Shown piece by piece: positions 8,777 to 17,070 of a stretch of 64,000 nucleotides of DNA. Every line of letters begins with the position of its first letter. Within the stretch, counting starts at the first letter, position 1. This DNA comes from SB11 sp964584305 (lineage in GTDB: Bacteria; Bacteroidota; Bacteroidia; UBA8524), in NCBI GenBank assembly GCA_964584305.1, contig CAZOZL010000003.1, positions 124,001 through 188,000 of the forward strand. The letters run 5' to 3'. Both the position numbers and the translations under genes were made by a program. Below the pieces are notes generated by a model that worked only from the letters and a program-made list of their open reading frames with translations, was not told the DNA's origin and ran no database searches.

Positions 8777-9550
8777 TTAACTAAAAAGGATATAAACAGG
8801 AATTAAGGCAAACAAGACAGGGATAATGACCCCAAACACCCAAATTGCTATAAATTTTATAAAACCGTTGTACTTGTTGTGGTTTATTCCCAAAGTTTGG
8901 AAGGCACTTTGAAAACCATGAATTAAATGAAAGGCAATAGCGCCCATAGAAAACACATACAGTAGCACCAATAATGGGTTTTTAAATGCCTCGCTAACCT
9001 CACGATACAGGTCTTTCACTATCACTGTTTTAGTAGATGCGGTAAAGGTTTCTTGTATTTTGGTTTCAATAGGGGCTACACTTGTATCTGCATCCATTAG
9101 TTTATCACTATTCATATCAATAGTGTATTGCACATAAGGAGTATTGCCAAACTTGTACTCAAACCAAAAATCGCCCATGTGTACTACCACAAATACTAAA
9201 ATAATAGTGCCTAATAAACCCATCCAGCGGCTTGCCCAAAAACTAGTGGCATTACCTGCTGCTACTGCATATTTACTTTTTCTGGCAGCACTGTTTTTAT
9301 TAGCCAAAAACAAGCCCATAACAGCATGGTACAATATGGTAGCATATAGCCCATAAGAAATAAATTTAATAAGCGGAAATGTGGTCATAAAAACCGCATA
9401 CTCATTAAAAGCCAAACCACTGTCAGACTTTAATAATTGTAAATTACCTGTTAAATGAGTTATTAGGAAAGTACACAAAAACAAGCCTGTTAAACTCATA
9501 GTGATTTTTTTTCCAATGGATGACGAGAGCGTTTTTATTAGCCAATTCAT
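8777..9550 (-). CDS. sdhC: Succinate dehydrogenase cytochrome b subunit (single-polypeptide type)
   Basis: This 257-residue membrane protein anchors SdhAB and passes electrons to quinone. It shows about five hydrophobic helices, with His residues in the helices (for example FLITHLTGN, YHAVMGL, VVHMGDFW, FHLIHGFQSAF) that fit haem b ligands of the di-haem Bacillus/Wolinella-type anchors. Only one anchor protein is encoded, as is usual in Bacteroidota. It is the first gene of the operon and has a near-perfect promoter upstream. Confidence 0.93.
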   Translation of the reverse strand: MNWLIKTLSSSIGKKITMSLTGLFLCTFLITHLTGNLQLLKSDSGLAFNEYAVFMTTFPLIKFISYGLYATILYHAVMGLFLANKNSAARKSKYAVAAGNATSFWASRWMGLLGTIILVFVVVHMGDFWFEYKFGNTPYVQYTIDMNSDKLMDADTSVAPIETKIQETFTASTKTVIVKDLYREVSEAFKNPLLVLLYVFSMGAIAFHLIHGFQSAFQTLGINHNKYNGFIKFIAIWVFGVIIPVLFALIPVYILFS

Positions 9551-9588
9551 ATTTTAATAATAGAGAAAGGTCGATTTTTAAGATGCTG

Positions 9589-9618
9589 CAAATTTATGCT
9601 TCTACCGCCCTTTAACAA
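9589..9618 (-). promoter_or_regulatory. Promoter of the sdhCAB operon
   Basis: On the minus strand: TTG at 9618-9616, exactly 19 bases, then TAAATTTG at 9596-9589. This matches the Bacteroidota primary sigma factor pattern (TTG, about 19 bases, TAnnTTTG). The transcript leader would be about 34 bases. Confidence 0.75.
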
Positions 9619-9819
9619 CATTTTATTCACAATTTAGAATATTTCTAAATCCCCACTCGCCAGCAACTGCTGGTATGCTTATGTTTTTTTTCATTTTCTT
9701 ACCCTTAATAAATAGGGAACACTGTATTGATGAGGGTGTGATTACCACTACTTTACTCCGTAGCGCATTATTCTGTAATGTATATTTTATATATTATTAC
9801 AATGCCTGCTTCCTTATTC

Positions 9820-10075
9820 CCTCACCCAATTTAATAAACACACCGTGCCTGTGCCGTTCAGGCGTTTTTTTGCAGCAGGTTGAAACCTGCCGCAATTCAT
9901 AACCGTTAACAAAAAACTTTGTGTATAGAATGGGCATTTATGTCTATTCTGTTTTTTTTAATATAGTAGCAACATAGATACTAAATCAAGTTCAGCATGA
10001 CAATGCGCGTACCAAAGGTTAAAATATAATAGCAGTAAGAGCGTTGATATTCAGTTGTTTACATAGTTTTTATTC
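9820..10075 (+). repeat. Structured intergenic repeat, copy 2 (long form)
   Basis: One of two long copies (the other is at about 47170-47405). Order: CTCACCCAAT-like start, hairpin GCCTGTGCCGTTCAGGC (5-base arms GCCTG/CAGGC), hairpin GCAGGTTGAAACCTGC with GCAATTCATAACC after it, a TAACAAAAAACTTT linker, an imperfect 3' hairpin (ATAGAATGGGCAT/TGTCTATTCT), then a tail with AGATACTAAATCAAGTTCAG and GATATTCAGTT. It lies between the divergent sdhC and tatC genes and fills much of that 627-base gap. Confidence 0.75.
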
Positions 10076-10177
10076 TGATATTAAAAATTATAGCCATAAT
10101 GTATTTAGGGGTTAAAGCCAACCTTTATAGTTGCCTTCTGATTATTTCTTTAATTTCGCAGTTCCGAAAAACAAAAT

Positions 10178-11014
10178 ATGCCCTTAGACCAAGATTTTGA
10201 TGTGAAAGTAGAGAGAAAGGAAATGACCTTTTTTGAACACTTGGATGAGTTGAGAAAGTACCTTATACGAGGCTTTGGCGGTGTTGCCGTTTTTACCCTC
10301 TTAGCACTTGTATTTAAAGATGTACTTTTTAAAGGTATCATCTTTGCTCCTACTCGCTTAGATTTTTGGACGTATGAAATGCTTTGCAAGCTATCGTATT
10401 GGGTAAATAATACTGATGATTTGTGCATCAAATCTGTGGATTATATTATTTTTAGTCCATCGGTTACTGCACAGTTTACCCAGTATTTTATGGTATCAGC
10501 CATTGCAGGCGTTATTCTCTCTTTCCCTTGGATATTATACCAGCTTTGGTTGTTTATTAAACCTGCATTAAGCGGAAAAGAAGTAAAATCGGCAAAGGGA
10601 ATGGTGTTTTATTGCAGTAGCTTATTTTTTTTAGGGGTATTGTTTGGCTATTTTATGCTCACCCCTGTATCGCTTAACTTTTTGGGCAGTTTTAAACTAA
10701 TGGATAATATAGAAAACAAATTTACTGTGGTATCATACATTGGTTTTGTAACTATGCTAACCGTTGCCACAGGCATTATTTTTGAGTTACCTATAATAAT
10801 ATATTTCCTTGCAAGAATTGGTTTGGTATCGGTAGATTTTTTAAAGAAATATCGCCGCTATGCTATTATAATTATATTATTACTTTCGGCAGTTATTACC
10901 CCGCCTGATGTTACCAGTCAAGTGCTAATGACCATACCCTTAGCCATATTGTACGAGATAGGCATTATCATCGCCCGAAGGGTAGAAAAAAGAAAAGCAA
11001 ACGAAGCCATTTAA
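10178..11014 (+). CDS. tatC: Sec-independent (Tat) protein translocase subunit TatC
   Basis: TatC is the receptor of the twin-arginine pathway, which exports folded proteins across the inner membrane. This 278-residue protein shows the signature FFEHLDELRKYLIRG near the N-terminus and six predicted membrane helices, with the conserved Pro-rich turn before the last pair (VITPPDVTSQ). An extended loop after the first helix (FAPTRLDFW to FSPSVTAQF) is typical of Bacteroidota TatC. It is followed by rpiB after 18 bases. A weaker promoter-like box, TAATTTCG, lies at 10151-10158. Confidence 0.95.
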   Translation: MPLDQDFDVKVERKEMTFFEHLDELRKYLIRGFGGVAVFTLLALVFKDVLFKGIIFAPTRLDFWTYEMLCKLSYWVNNTDDLCIKSVDYIIFSPSVTAQFTQYFMVSAIAGVILSFPWILYQLWLFIKPALSGKEVKSAKGMVFYCSSLFFLGVLFGYFMLTPVSLNFLGSFKLMDNIENKFTVVSYIGFVTMLTVATGIIFELPIIIYFLARIGLVSVDFLKKYRRYAIIIILLLSAVITPPDVTSQVLMTIPLAILYEIGIIIARRVEKRKANEAI

Positions 11015-11032
11015 TCATATAAAATACACACT

Positions 11033-11464
11033 ATGAAAATAGCCATAGGCAACGACCACGCAGGAACAGCACTAAAACAAAAAGTAATAACTCGCTTGCA
11101 AGAGGCAGGACACGAGGTACACAACTTTGGTACTGATGCGATAGACTCTGTTGATTATCCTGATTTTGTACATCCTTTAGCAAAATCGGTTATAGCCAAC
11201 GAGAATGAGTTGGGCATACTAATTTGTGGTAGTGGCAACGGGGTGTGTATGACGGCTAATAAATACAGTGAAATTCGTGCTGCACTATGCTGGACTGAAG
11301 AATTGAGTGAACTTGCCCGCCAACACAACAATGCTAATGTGGTGTGTATCCCCGCCCGTTTTATTACTGAGGATATAGCATTTGAAATAATAGATGCGTT
11401 TTTAACTACTGATTTTGAAGGAGGGAGACATCAACGTAGAGTAGAGAAAATTTCAATGTGTTAA
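11033..11464 (+). CDS. rpiB: Ribose-5-phosphate isomerase B
   Basis: This enzyme interconverts ribose 5-phosphate and ribulose 5-phosphate in the pentose phosphate pathway. Its 143 residues carry the LacAB/RpiB signature: IGNDHAGTALK at the start, GTDAIDSVDYPDF, and the catalytic Cys65 in ICGSGNGVCM. It likely shares a transcript with tatC. The single-domain length is typical. A MITE-like inverted repeat starts only 9 bases after its stop. Confidence 0.93.
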   Translation: MKIAIGNDHAGTALKQKVITRLQEAGHEVHNFGTDAIDSVDYPDFVHPLAKSVIANENELGILICGSGNGVCMTANKYSEIRAALCWTEELSELARQHNNANVVCIPARFITEDIAFEIIDAFLTTDFEGGRHQRRVEKISMC

Positions 11465-11472
11465 CCCACTAA

Positions 11473-11560
11473 CGTCATTACGAGCGAACCTTCTTAGGTA
11501 AGAGACCTAATCTTTAAATATTTGATAAAGATTGCGTCGTCATTCCTGCTCGCAATGACG
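11473..11560. repeat. MITE-like palindromic repeat
   Basis: This 88-base element is bounded by inverted copies of CGTCATTaCGAGC and GCTCGcAATGACG (13 bases, one mismatch). It holds an inner inverted repeat AATCTTTA/TAAAGATT. Elements with CGTCATTGCGAGC ends are common in Bacteroidota and some other genomes; that statement is from general knowledge and was not searched here. It sits between rpiB and the hydroxyacyl-CoA dehydrogenase gene. Confidence 0.65.
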
Positions 11561-11599
11561 AGAATTTGAAACAGAAGATTTGAAACTGTAAACTGAAAA

Positions 11600-12448
11600 A
11601 TGACAATAAAAAAAATAGCAATAATAGGCGCAGGAGTAATGGGCGCAGGTATAGCACAGGTGTGCGCGCAAAATGGATATACCACCTTTTTGTATGATAT
11701 AAATCCTGAAATGCTTACCAAAGCAAAGGCAGGCGTTAACAAAAATATAGATGGTGCTATCACTCGTGGTAAAATGAGTGAAGCGCAAAAAACCGATGCG
11801 CTATCAAGGTTGATTTTTACTGAAAATTTTGAAGACCTTAAAGCTGATTTAATTCTTGAAGCAATTGTTGAACGATTAGACGTAAAGGTGAGCCTATTTG
11901 AGAAATTGGCAGCGCAAAACCCTACCGCAACTGTATTGGCTACCAATACATCAACAATACCTATTACACAAATAGCCGCCAAAATTAACCACCCCGAACG
12001 TGTGGTGGGAATACACTTTTTTAATCCCGCCCATATAATGAAACTGGTAGAGGTAATAGCAGGCGTACAAACCAGTGATGAAGTAGCCCAAATTGCCAAA
12101 ACTTTTGTGCAAAGTGTGAAAAAAACACCCATTATGGCAAAAGATGCCCCAGGGTTTATAGTGAACCGAGTTGCCCGCCATTTTTATGTAGAAGGGCTAA
12201 AAGTTGCCGAAGATAATGTAGCCAATTTTGAAACTATTGATGCCCTAATAGAAAGTAGTGGTTTCAGAATGGGACCTTTTAGGCTGATGGATTTAATTGG
12301 GGTGGAAACCAATTTTTCAGTAACCAATAGTATGTTCAAGTTGTTTTATAACGATTCGAAATTTCGCCCCAGCCGCATACAACAACAAAAGGTAGATGCA
12401 GGGCATTATGGGCGCAAAACGGGTAAAGGGTTTTATGAATACAACTAA
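11600..12448 (+). CDS. 3-hydroxybutyryl-CoA dehydrogenase
   Basis: This enzyme oxidises or reduces 3-hydroxyacyl-CoA and 3-oxoacyl-CoA with NAD(H), in fatty acid oxidation, butyrate-type or aromatic degradation pathways. In its 282 residues I see the N-terminal Rossmann motif IGAGVMGAGIAQ, the catalytic His region HFFNPAHIMKLVEV, the DAPGFIVNR hinge, and the C-terminal helical domain with the ending ATG-like KTGKGFYEYN. The length matches the short monofunctional Hbd/PaaH family. It stands alone here, after a repeat element, so the pathway cannot be fixed. Confidence 0.92.
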   Translation: MTIKKIAIIGAGVMGAGIAQVCAQNGYTTFLYDINPEMLTKAKAGVNKNIDGAITRGKMSEAQKTDALSRLIFTENFEDLKADLILEAIVERLDVKVSLFEKLAAQNPTATVLATNTSTIPITQIAAKINHPERVVGIHFFNPAHIMKLVEVIAGVQTSDEVAQIAKTFVQSVKKTPIMAKDAPGFIVNRVARHFYVEGLKVAEDNVANFETIDALIESSGFRMGPFRLMDLIGVETNFSVTNSMFKLFYNDSKFRPSRIQQQKVDAGHYGRKTGKGFYEYN

Positions 12449-12546
12449 TAGTGTTTTTAGTATAGTTTGAAAAAACTGAACAACAATTTGTTTAGCTAAA
12501 CAAAAGTCCTTTTTAGGAGATTTAGAAGTGGCAAGTGCGTAGGTTT

Positions 12547-12573
12547 CCCACCTGCCCCCGCCATTCAGGTGGG
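12547..12573 (+). repeat. GC-rich hairpin after the dehydrogenase gene
   Basis: Perfect 8-base arms CCCACCTG and CAGGTGGG enclose a C-rich loop. The inside (CCTGCCCCCGCCATTCAGG) looks like the first hairpin of the structured repeat family. There is no U run, so a terminator role is uncertain. Confidence 0.45.
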
Positions 12574-12685
12574 GACTAAGGGTGTGTAAAAATTGATAGA
12601 TTAACCTCATTAGCCTAAAAAATGGCTTGCAGTAACAAAATGGACAAAACAACATAAAGCATCAAAAAATCGTTTATAATAGAGC

Positions 12686-13168
12686 ATGAAAAAGTTTATA
12701 CAGTACACACTTTCAGCAGTTTTGGCAACCACGTTGGTATTTGTTTTATCGCAATGCGGAAAAAGAAACGACCAGCAACAGAATGATGTACCCGTTGTTC
12801 CTGTAAATATTACTGTGAACATGAACCTGCCCCAATACCTCATTCTCCAGTCTCAAGGTGGATGGACATACCTAAACGGTGGAGTAAAAGGCATAGTGTT
12901 GTACCACCATTTTGATGATAATTTTTATGCTTTGGAGCGCAATTGCCCCTACCAACCTTTTGATAGCTGTGCTACCGTAACCGTAGAAAGAAACGATGTT
13001 TTTTTGCGTTGCGGGCAATACAAAAGCGATAATGATACCACTTGGATACCTTGCTGCAACTCGCAATATGCTTTAGAAGCAGGTTTTTTACTAAATGGAC
13101 CTTCGCAATTCCCACTTACCAACTACTGTGTAGGACGTAGCGGTAATATATTGGTAGTGAGTAATTAA
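12686..13168 (+). CDS. Rieske-like fold lipoprotein lacking the His ligands
   Basis: This 160-residue protein has a lipoprotein signal peptide with lipobox LSQC (lipidated Cys24). The rest follows the Rieske fold layout: a region NCPYQPFDSCATVTV where a Rieske protein would have CxH, then IPCCNSQYALEAGFLLNGPSQFPLTNY where it would have CxxH with the typical Gly-Pro-Ala-like loop. Both expected His positions appear replaced (Tyr and Cys). So it keeps the fold pattern but probably not a normal [2Fe-2S] cluster. Its role and partner are unknown. Related cysteine-rich lipoproteins are, to my knowledge, seen in Bacteroidota. Confidence 0.6.
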   Translation: MKKFIQYTLSAVLATTLVFVLSQCGKRNDQQQNDVPVVPVNITVNMNLPQYLILQSQGGWTYLNGGVKGIVLYHHFDDNFYALERNCPYQPFDSCATVTVERNDVFLRCGQYKSDNDTTWIPCCNSQYALEAGFLLNGPSQFPLTNYCVGRSGNILVVSN

Positions 13169-13282
13169 GCCTAAGTTTGTTTCCCCTATCTTTGAAATAT
13201 TGTTATGGTTGAGTCCTTTGTCAATTTGAATGTCTCTGGGGCTTGTATTGTGGTAGTTGTAGTGAACGGGGCTAAGGTGGGC

Positions 13283-13299
13283 TATTTTTGTTATTTTTG
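13283..13299 (+). promoter_or_regulatory. Two adjacent TAnnTTTG boxes
   Basis: TATTTTTG occurs twice, at 13283-13290 and 13292-13299, as a 9-base direct repeat 16 bases before the next gene. Either could be a -7 box. Confidence 0.4.
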
Positions 13300-13315
13300 A
13301 TTAAATGTACTGTTA

Positions 13316-13813
13316 ATGGATATTATTTCAATTTGTGTTCCTTTTATTGTTGCTATACTTGGTGTTGCCTACCCAATATTGCTACAAGTAATTTCTAAAA
13401 TTGATGAGAAGTATTACTCCTTAAAAATTACAAATAGCTTTGAAAAAGAACCAATACGAACAGTATTTAATGGGACACTATTTTTTTCATTAATAGCAAC
13501 AGCTATTTATATATTAGATATACCTCCACCTAAAAATGTAGTGTTTCTTTATAACTCTGCTGCAAAACTTGTTCTACTATCCACAATAGTATTGGTAATA
13601 TTTTTTATACTATTAACTAATAAAATTCTTGTCTATTATAATTCTCAAAAAATCATCAAGTATTTCATGTCAAAACATTCAAAAGCTATTCAAGCAAAAA
13701 GCAATAATTTGAGTGTTGGAGAAGACAGCTTTGAAGTATTATCTGATTTACTTATTTATTCTATTAAAATTAGAGATGAATCTATTGCAAAAACAATCGG
13801 TTTCTCCATTTGA
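13316..13813 (+). pseudogene. Membrane protein, probably truncated at the 3' end
   Basis: This 165-residue reading frame has hydrophobic segments near residues 4-22, 50-70 and 82-104, followed by a soluble stretch that stops abruptly after DESIAKTIGFSI. I do not recognise a named family. The C-terminal part (FEVLSDLLIYSIKIRDESIAKT) reads like the start of a larger helical domain, which suggests that the original protein was longer. Its end lies exactly where a convergent, also damaged gene is cut off (see 13800-14396). That shared breakpoint supports loss of the 3' part by deletion or rearrangement. It could still be a short functional protein. Confidence 0.5.
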
Positions 13814-14396
13814 TATTAGCGTGTCCTTACTTCCTGAAAGTAATGCGCCATTTTTGAAGTTTCCGCATATATAAATATTATTTGACTTATCAATAGTTAT
13901 AGTCGGTATTGAAGTCCATAAGACTCGAGTCCGGATTAATGGTCGCATTCATAAACCTTTTCCATTCTTATCATACTTAAACAAAACTAAGGCATTTGAA
14001 AATTGATAATTAATAGTATCTCTTGCAAAAGAGATAGTTCCCTTTACAATACCTAGGACATAAATATTATTATGTGCATCAGCAAATACTCTTTCAAAGA
14101 GTATATCAGCATTACTTGAGGAAAGCTTAATGGAAGTATCAGCCCATAATAAATCACCAAATTCATCATATTTAAATATAACTGGATAATGAGGAGTAAT
14201 CACCGCCTGTCTTCGAATATGAAAATTACCAATACTTAGTGAGTCATTAGTGAAACCACATACTATAACACTATTATCATTATCAGTACATAAATCTGTA
14301 AAATGTTGTTGAAATGAAGTATTTCCCTCAGTATTTAACCACTCACAACGTTGTGAAAATGCAAAGGAAAATAATAAATAAGAATAGATTTTTCAT
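13800..14396 (-). pseudogene. Decayed secreted beta-propeller-type protein
   Basis: On the minus strand an ATG at 14396 starts a good signal-peptide segment (KNLFLFIIFLCIF) and then runs into TGA at 14345-14343. In another frame the coding sense continues (QRCEWLNTEGNTSF ... DNDNSVIVCGF ... KYDEFGDLLWADT ... KYDKNGKGL), meets TGA at 13951-13949, and goes on in the same frame (TITIDKSNNIYICGNF) until it meets the truncated membrane gene. The repeated units resemble the propeller blades of the protein at 61604. In the repeat alignment the TGA replaces the Trp of the unit before it (LLW versus GL-stop), consistent with TGG to TGA. So I see one frameshift, one nonsense change and a missing 3' end. 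Parts 13749-13799 overlap the neighbouring gene. Confidence 0.65.
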
Positions 14397-14620
14397 CGTA
14401 AATGCACCTTTTGACCACTGACTGTAACTAAATCAAGTTTAAATTTAAGGTAATCTAGGGTAAACCACAACTACATTTAGTTTGGCAATATTTCGTTAAA
14501 AAACTGTAATCCACTCACAATCATTTGTTTATAAAATTATCTTGTAATAATTTCTGATGAGTGACCGGCGTAAATCAGTAAGCGGTAATGTTTTTTATAA
14601 TTAATGATATTGTTATGACA

Positions 14621-14657
14621 TAAAAAACCGAGACTAACAAAATAGTTAGCCTCGGTT
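14621..14657 (-). terminator. Rho-independent terminator
   Basis: Thirteen-base arms (AACCGAGACTAAC and GTTAGCCTCGGTT) pair with one mismatch around a 6-base loop. On the minus strand the stem is followed by a run of T. It lies 26 bases after the stop of the gene at 14683-15396. Confidence 0.75.
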
Positions 14658-14682
14658 GGGTTGGAAAGGAGACACATGAAAA

Positions 14683-15396
14683 CTATTTTGAAATAACTAA
14701 TCTACTGGTAGATAGTACTTGTTGTTCTTTATTTACGGCTCGTACCATATAAACACCATTTTTAAGATTAGCCACAGAAATTGGTTGAACACCGCTGTTT
14801 ACTATTTCATGTTTGACCAATTGACCTGTTAAACTAAATATTTTCAATTCATAAGTACCCACATAAGTATCCATATTAACAGTTATTGTGTTGGTTGCAG
14901 GGTTAGGATACAGTTGCATTTTTTGTTCCTTAACAAGCTCACTTACACTGGTTGCATTTTTTTCAAAGATATCTACGGTATGGCAACTTCTATTATTAGC
15001 ATTTAGTGTGTCAGCATCTTCACCATCTCTAATAAGAATCATACCACCACATAAACTCCTATCTTTTCCATAAAGGCTATTATCGGTTACAGGTAAAACA
15101 AAGTTTTTGTTTTCAAAAAAAATGGTTTGTCCAACAGCAATACCATTGTGTTGTAAGGTTGTTATCGAACTCAATAATACTTGGTTATCAATAGTAAAAG
15201 CGAAGGAAAGCCTATCAGTTGTCAAAATAGGGTCGGTACCTACGTTTTCAAAGGCTAACCTTAGCTTAAAAGGTTGATCTTCAATAATTGTTTGACCCTC
15301 ATTAATCTCTAAAACAGTTAGCTTTAAATCTGTTTGTTGTCCAAAAAGACTTGAGGCTATTAAAATAATAGCAAATAGTAATGTTACTTTTTTCAT
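14683..15396 (-). CDS. Secreted protein with T9SS type A sorting domain
   Basis: This 237-residue protein has a signal peptide (about 1-20, ending FGQQ), a beta-rich middle (about 21-150) that resembles a CARDB- or Ig-like fold (LKLTVLEINEGQTI ... LAFENVGTDPI), and a C-terminal sorting domain from about residue 160 (LYPNPATNTITVNM ... IFSLTGQLVKHE ... LKNGVYMVR). The type A tail is cut off after export, and the protein is then attached to the surface or released. The tail is almost identical to that of the divergent gene 15923-16885, while the N-terminal parts differ. Role unknown. Confidence 0.75.
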   Translation of the reverse strand: MKKVTLLFAIILIASSLFGQQTDLKLTVLEINEGQTIIEDQPFKLRLAFENVGTDPILTTDRLSFAFTIDNQVLLSSITTLQHNGIAVGQTIFFENKNFVLPVTDNSLYGKDRSLCGGMILIRDGEDADTLNANNRSCHTVDIFEKNATSVSELVKEQKMQLYPNPATNTITVNMDTYVGTYELKIFSLTGQLVKHEIVNSGVQPISVANLKNGVYMVRAVNKEQQVLSTSRLVISK

Positions 15397-15922
15397 AATT
15401 ATAAATATTTAAATTGTTGTTTATACTGATAAGAGTTCCTTTTAAAATAATTTGTTGCCTTAGGGGCATAAAGAGACATAGGTATTCAGCTTGAATATAA
15501 ATAACTAACAAACAGCATGTTACATACAAAAAAAAAGCAAGCATAATGGTAAGCTACAGCTATTAACCTATGAGTGGTTTATTATAATCAGTATTTGGTA
15601 ATGTTATTTTTGAAATACCATCGAAATTCCAAAAAGTGATATCTGCTTATCTATTATTTCTCTCCAAAAGAGTAATTATAGGTCAATAGCAGCCACTTAT
15701 TAGTTATAAATAGCCTTTAACTTATCGGTAGATATTTTTTCAAAATATTCACCGTAATTTGCATTCACTTCAAAATAAAATTTCAACATTATCAGGAAGT
15801 ACAACTGATGTAACCGACTTATCAGAAGTATTTTACCAAGTACGATTTAATGTAATGGCATTTTAATTATTCAAAAACAATAGCATCTCAATTAGTTCTT
15901 AAACATTTATAAAAAAAATATC
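15397..15922. other. 526-base spacer between divergent secreted-protein genes
   Basis: AT-rich spacer holding the promoters of both flanking genes. I found a lone TATTTTTG at 15605-15612 that is too far from either start to assign. No repeat, RNA gene or clear operator is visible. A 45-codon open stretch near 15731-15865 shows no start codon and no similarity that I can recognise. Confidence 0.5.
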
Positions 15923-16885
15923 ATGAAAAATATTTATGTCTTATTCTCATTAATGCTTTTTACAGCAAGTGCGTGGTCTCAAAATTACAGCTTTAAAACA
16001 ACGATAGAACCGTATGAGGAGCTTAAGGCAGCTAAGTTAATTAATGATACTAATCTACTTTTTATTGAAGGTTCATACAGTGTGAAAATCCCTTTTAAAT
16101 TCAAAATAATGGGAAAAGAAGTTGACTTTGCTGATGATATTGGAATTATCGTTTTTAGAAAAGGGTATATTTTTGATAGAGATACTTCTTTTAGAGTTAT
16201 CCAATGCTTTAACTCGTTATTAGATAGAAAAGACTCTACCAGTACAATATCCTATTCTGTTTCAGGTATTGAACCCAATAGGGTATTAAAATTTCAATGG
16301 AATAATATGGGATTAGAAAACCATGTTAATTCAGATTTTATTAATGTACAGCTATGGTTGTATGAAAAGACGGGTAGTTTTTCTGTTCATTTCGGGTCTC
16401 ATAACGTTACTAGCATAGCGGGTTTCACTGGCGAAGGGCTTGGTCCTTCCGTGGGAGTTTTCCGTTTTGATCAAGTCAGTCAGGATTTTGTTGAAAAACA
16501 AGAGTTAATAGGCAATCCTGAATCGCCCCTTTTAGTAAATCAAGTTAATAGAACTTTAAGTGGTATGCCAAAAGAAAATACAGTATATACTTTTTCTCCT
16601 CCTGTTAATACAGTTTCAGTAGCAGAAGTTGAAAGCAGAAATAAAAGTATACGCATTTATCCTAACCCTACAGCAAATATACTTATGGTTAATACTGAAG
16701 AGCTGACCGAAGCGTACCAACTTAAAATATATAGCATAACTGGGCAATTGGTAAAACACGAAACACTCTCTGCTGATGTGCAGACTGTTTCAGTAGCCAA
16801 ACTTAAAAAGGGCATTTATATAGTGCAAGTTGTAAACAAGGAACAACAAATACTATCTACTAGTAGACTGGTTATTTCAAAATAG
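15923..16885 (+). CDS. Secreted protein with T9SS type A sorting domain, paralogous tail
   Basis: This 320-residue protein has a signal peptide (MLFTASAWSQ) and a beta-rich body with no named domain (a stretch such as FKFKIMGKEVDFAD and then IEPNRVLKFQWNN). It ends in a type A sorting domain (IYPNPTANILMVN ... IYSITGQLVKHE ... LKKGIYIVQ). The last nine residues, STSRLVISK, are identical to those of the protein at 14683-15396, and the two 3' ends are also nearly the same at DNA level. This suggests a recent duplication or gene conversion of the tail. Its role is unknown. It lies upstream of the LytTR regulator with about 185 bases between. Confidence 0.75.
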   Translation: MKNIYVLFSLMLFTASAWSQNYSFKTTIEPYEELKAAKLINDTNLLFIEGSYSVKIPFKFKIMGKEVDFADDIGIIVFRKGYIFDRDTSFRVIQCFNSLLDRKDSTSTISYSVSGIEPNRVLKFQWNNMGLENHVNSDFINVQLWLYEKTGSFSVHFGSHNVTSIAGFTGEGLGPSVGVFRFDQVSQDFVEKQELIGNPESPLLVNQVNRTLSGMPKENTVYTFSPPVNTVSVAEVESRNKSIRIYPNPTANILMVNTEELTEAYQLKIYSITGQLVKHETLSADVQTVSVAKLKKGIYIVQVVNKEQQILSTSRLVISK

Positions 16886-17017
16886 TTTTTTCAGTAAGTA
16901 AAAACCGTATATGGTAATTATCAGACACTAAACGGTTGTGTATTTACTTTAACTTGCCATTTGAATTTAGAATTTTAAGCTATTATTGTTACAAACAACA
17001 GTATTTAAACGTACATT

Positions 17018-17025
17018 TAGCTTTG
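17018..17025 (+). promoter_or_regulatory. -7 box TAGCTTTG before the LytTR regulator
   Basis: A perfect TAnnTTTG, 45 bases before the response-regulator ATG. No clear -33 TTG is found at the usual 19-20 bases. Confidence 0.4.
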
Positions 17026-17070
17026 GTTTGGCAGCAAAAAACTATCAAATAGCATCTTAAAATAATATAT

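Noticed and set aside
9675..9902. 75-codon open frame
   Set aside because: It overlaps the intergenic repeat copy 2, its codons look like translated repeat sequence, and it has no domain or start context.
10150..10431. 93-codon minus-strand frame at the start of tatC
   Set aside because: It overlaps the start of a well-supported gene and shows no homology.
11494..12132. 212-codon frame opposite the dehydrogenase gene
   Set aside because: The plus-strand dehydrogenase has all family motifs; this is its antisense.
15731..15865. 45-codon open stretch in the 526-base spacer
   Set aside because: It has no ATG-type start at a sensible place, and such a length is expected by chance in AT-rich DNA.
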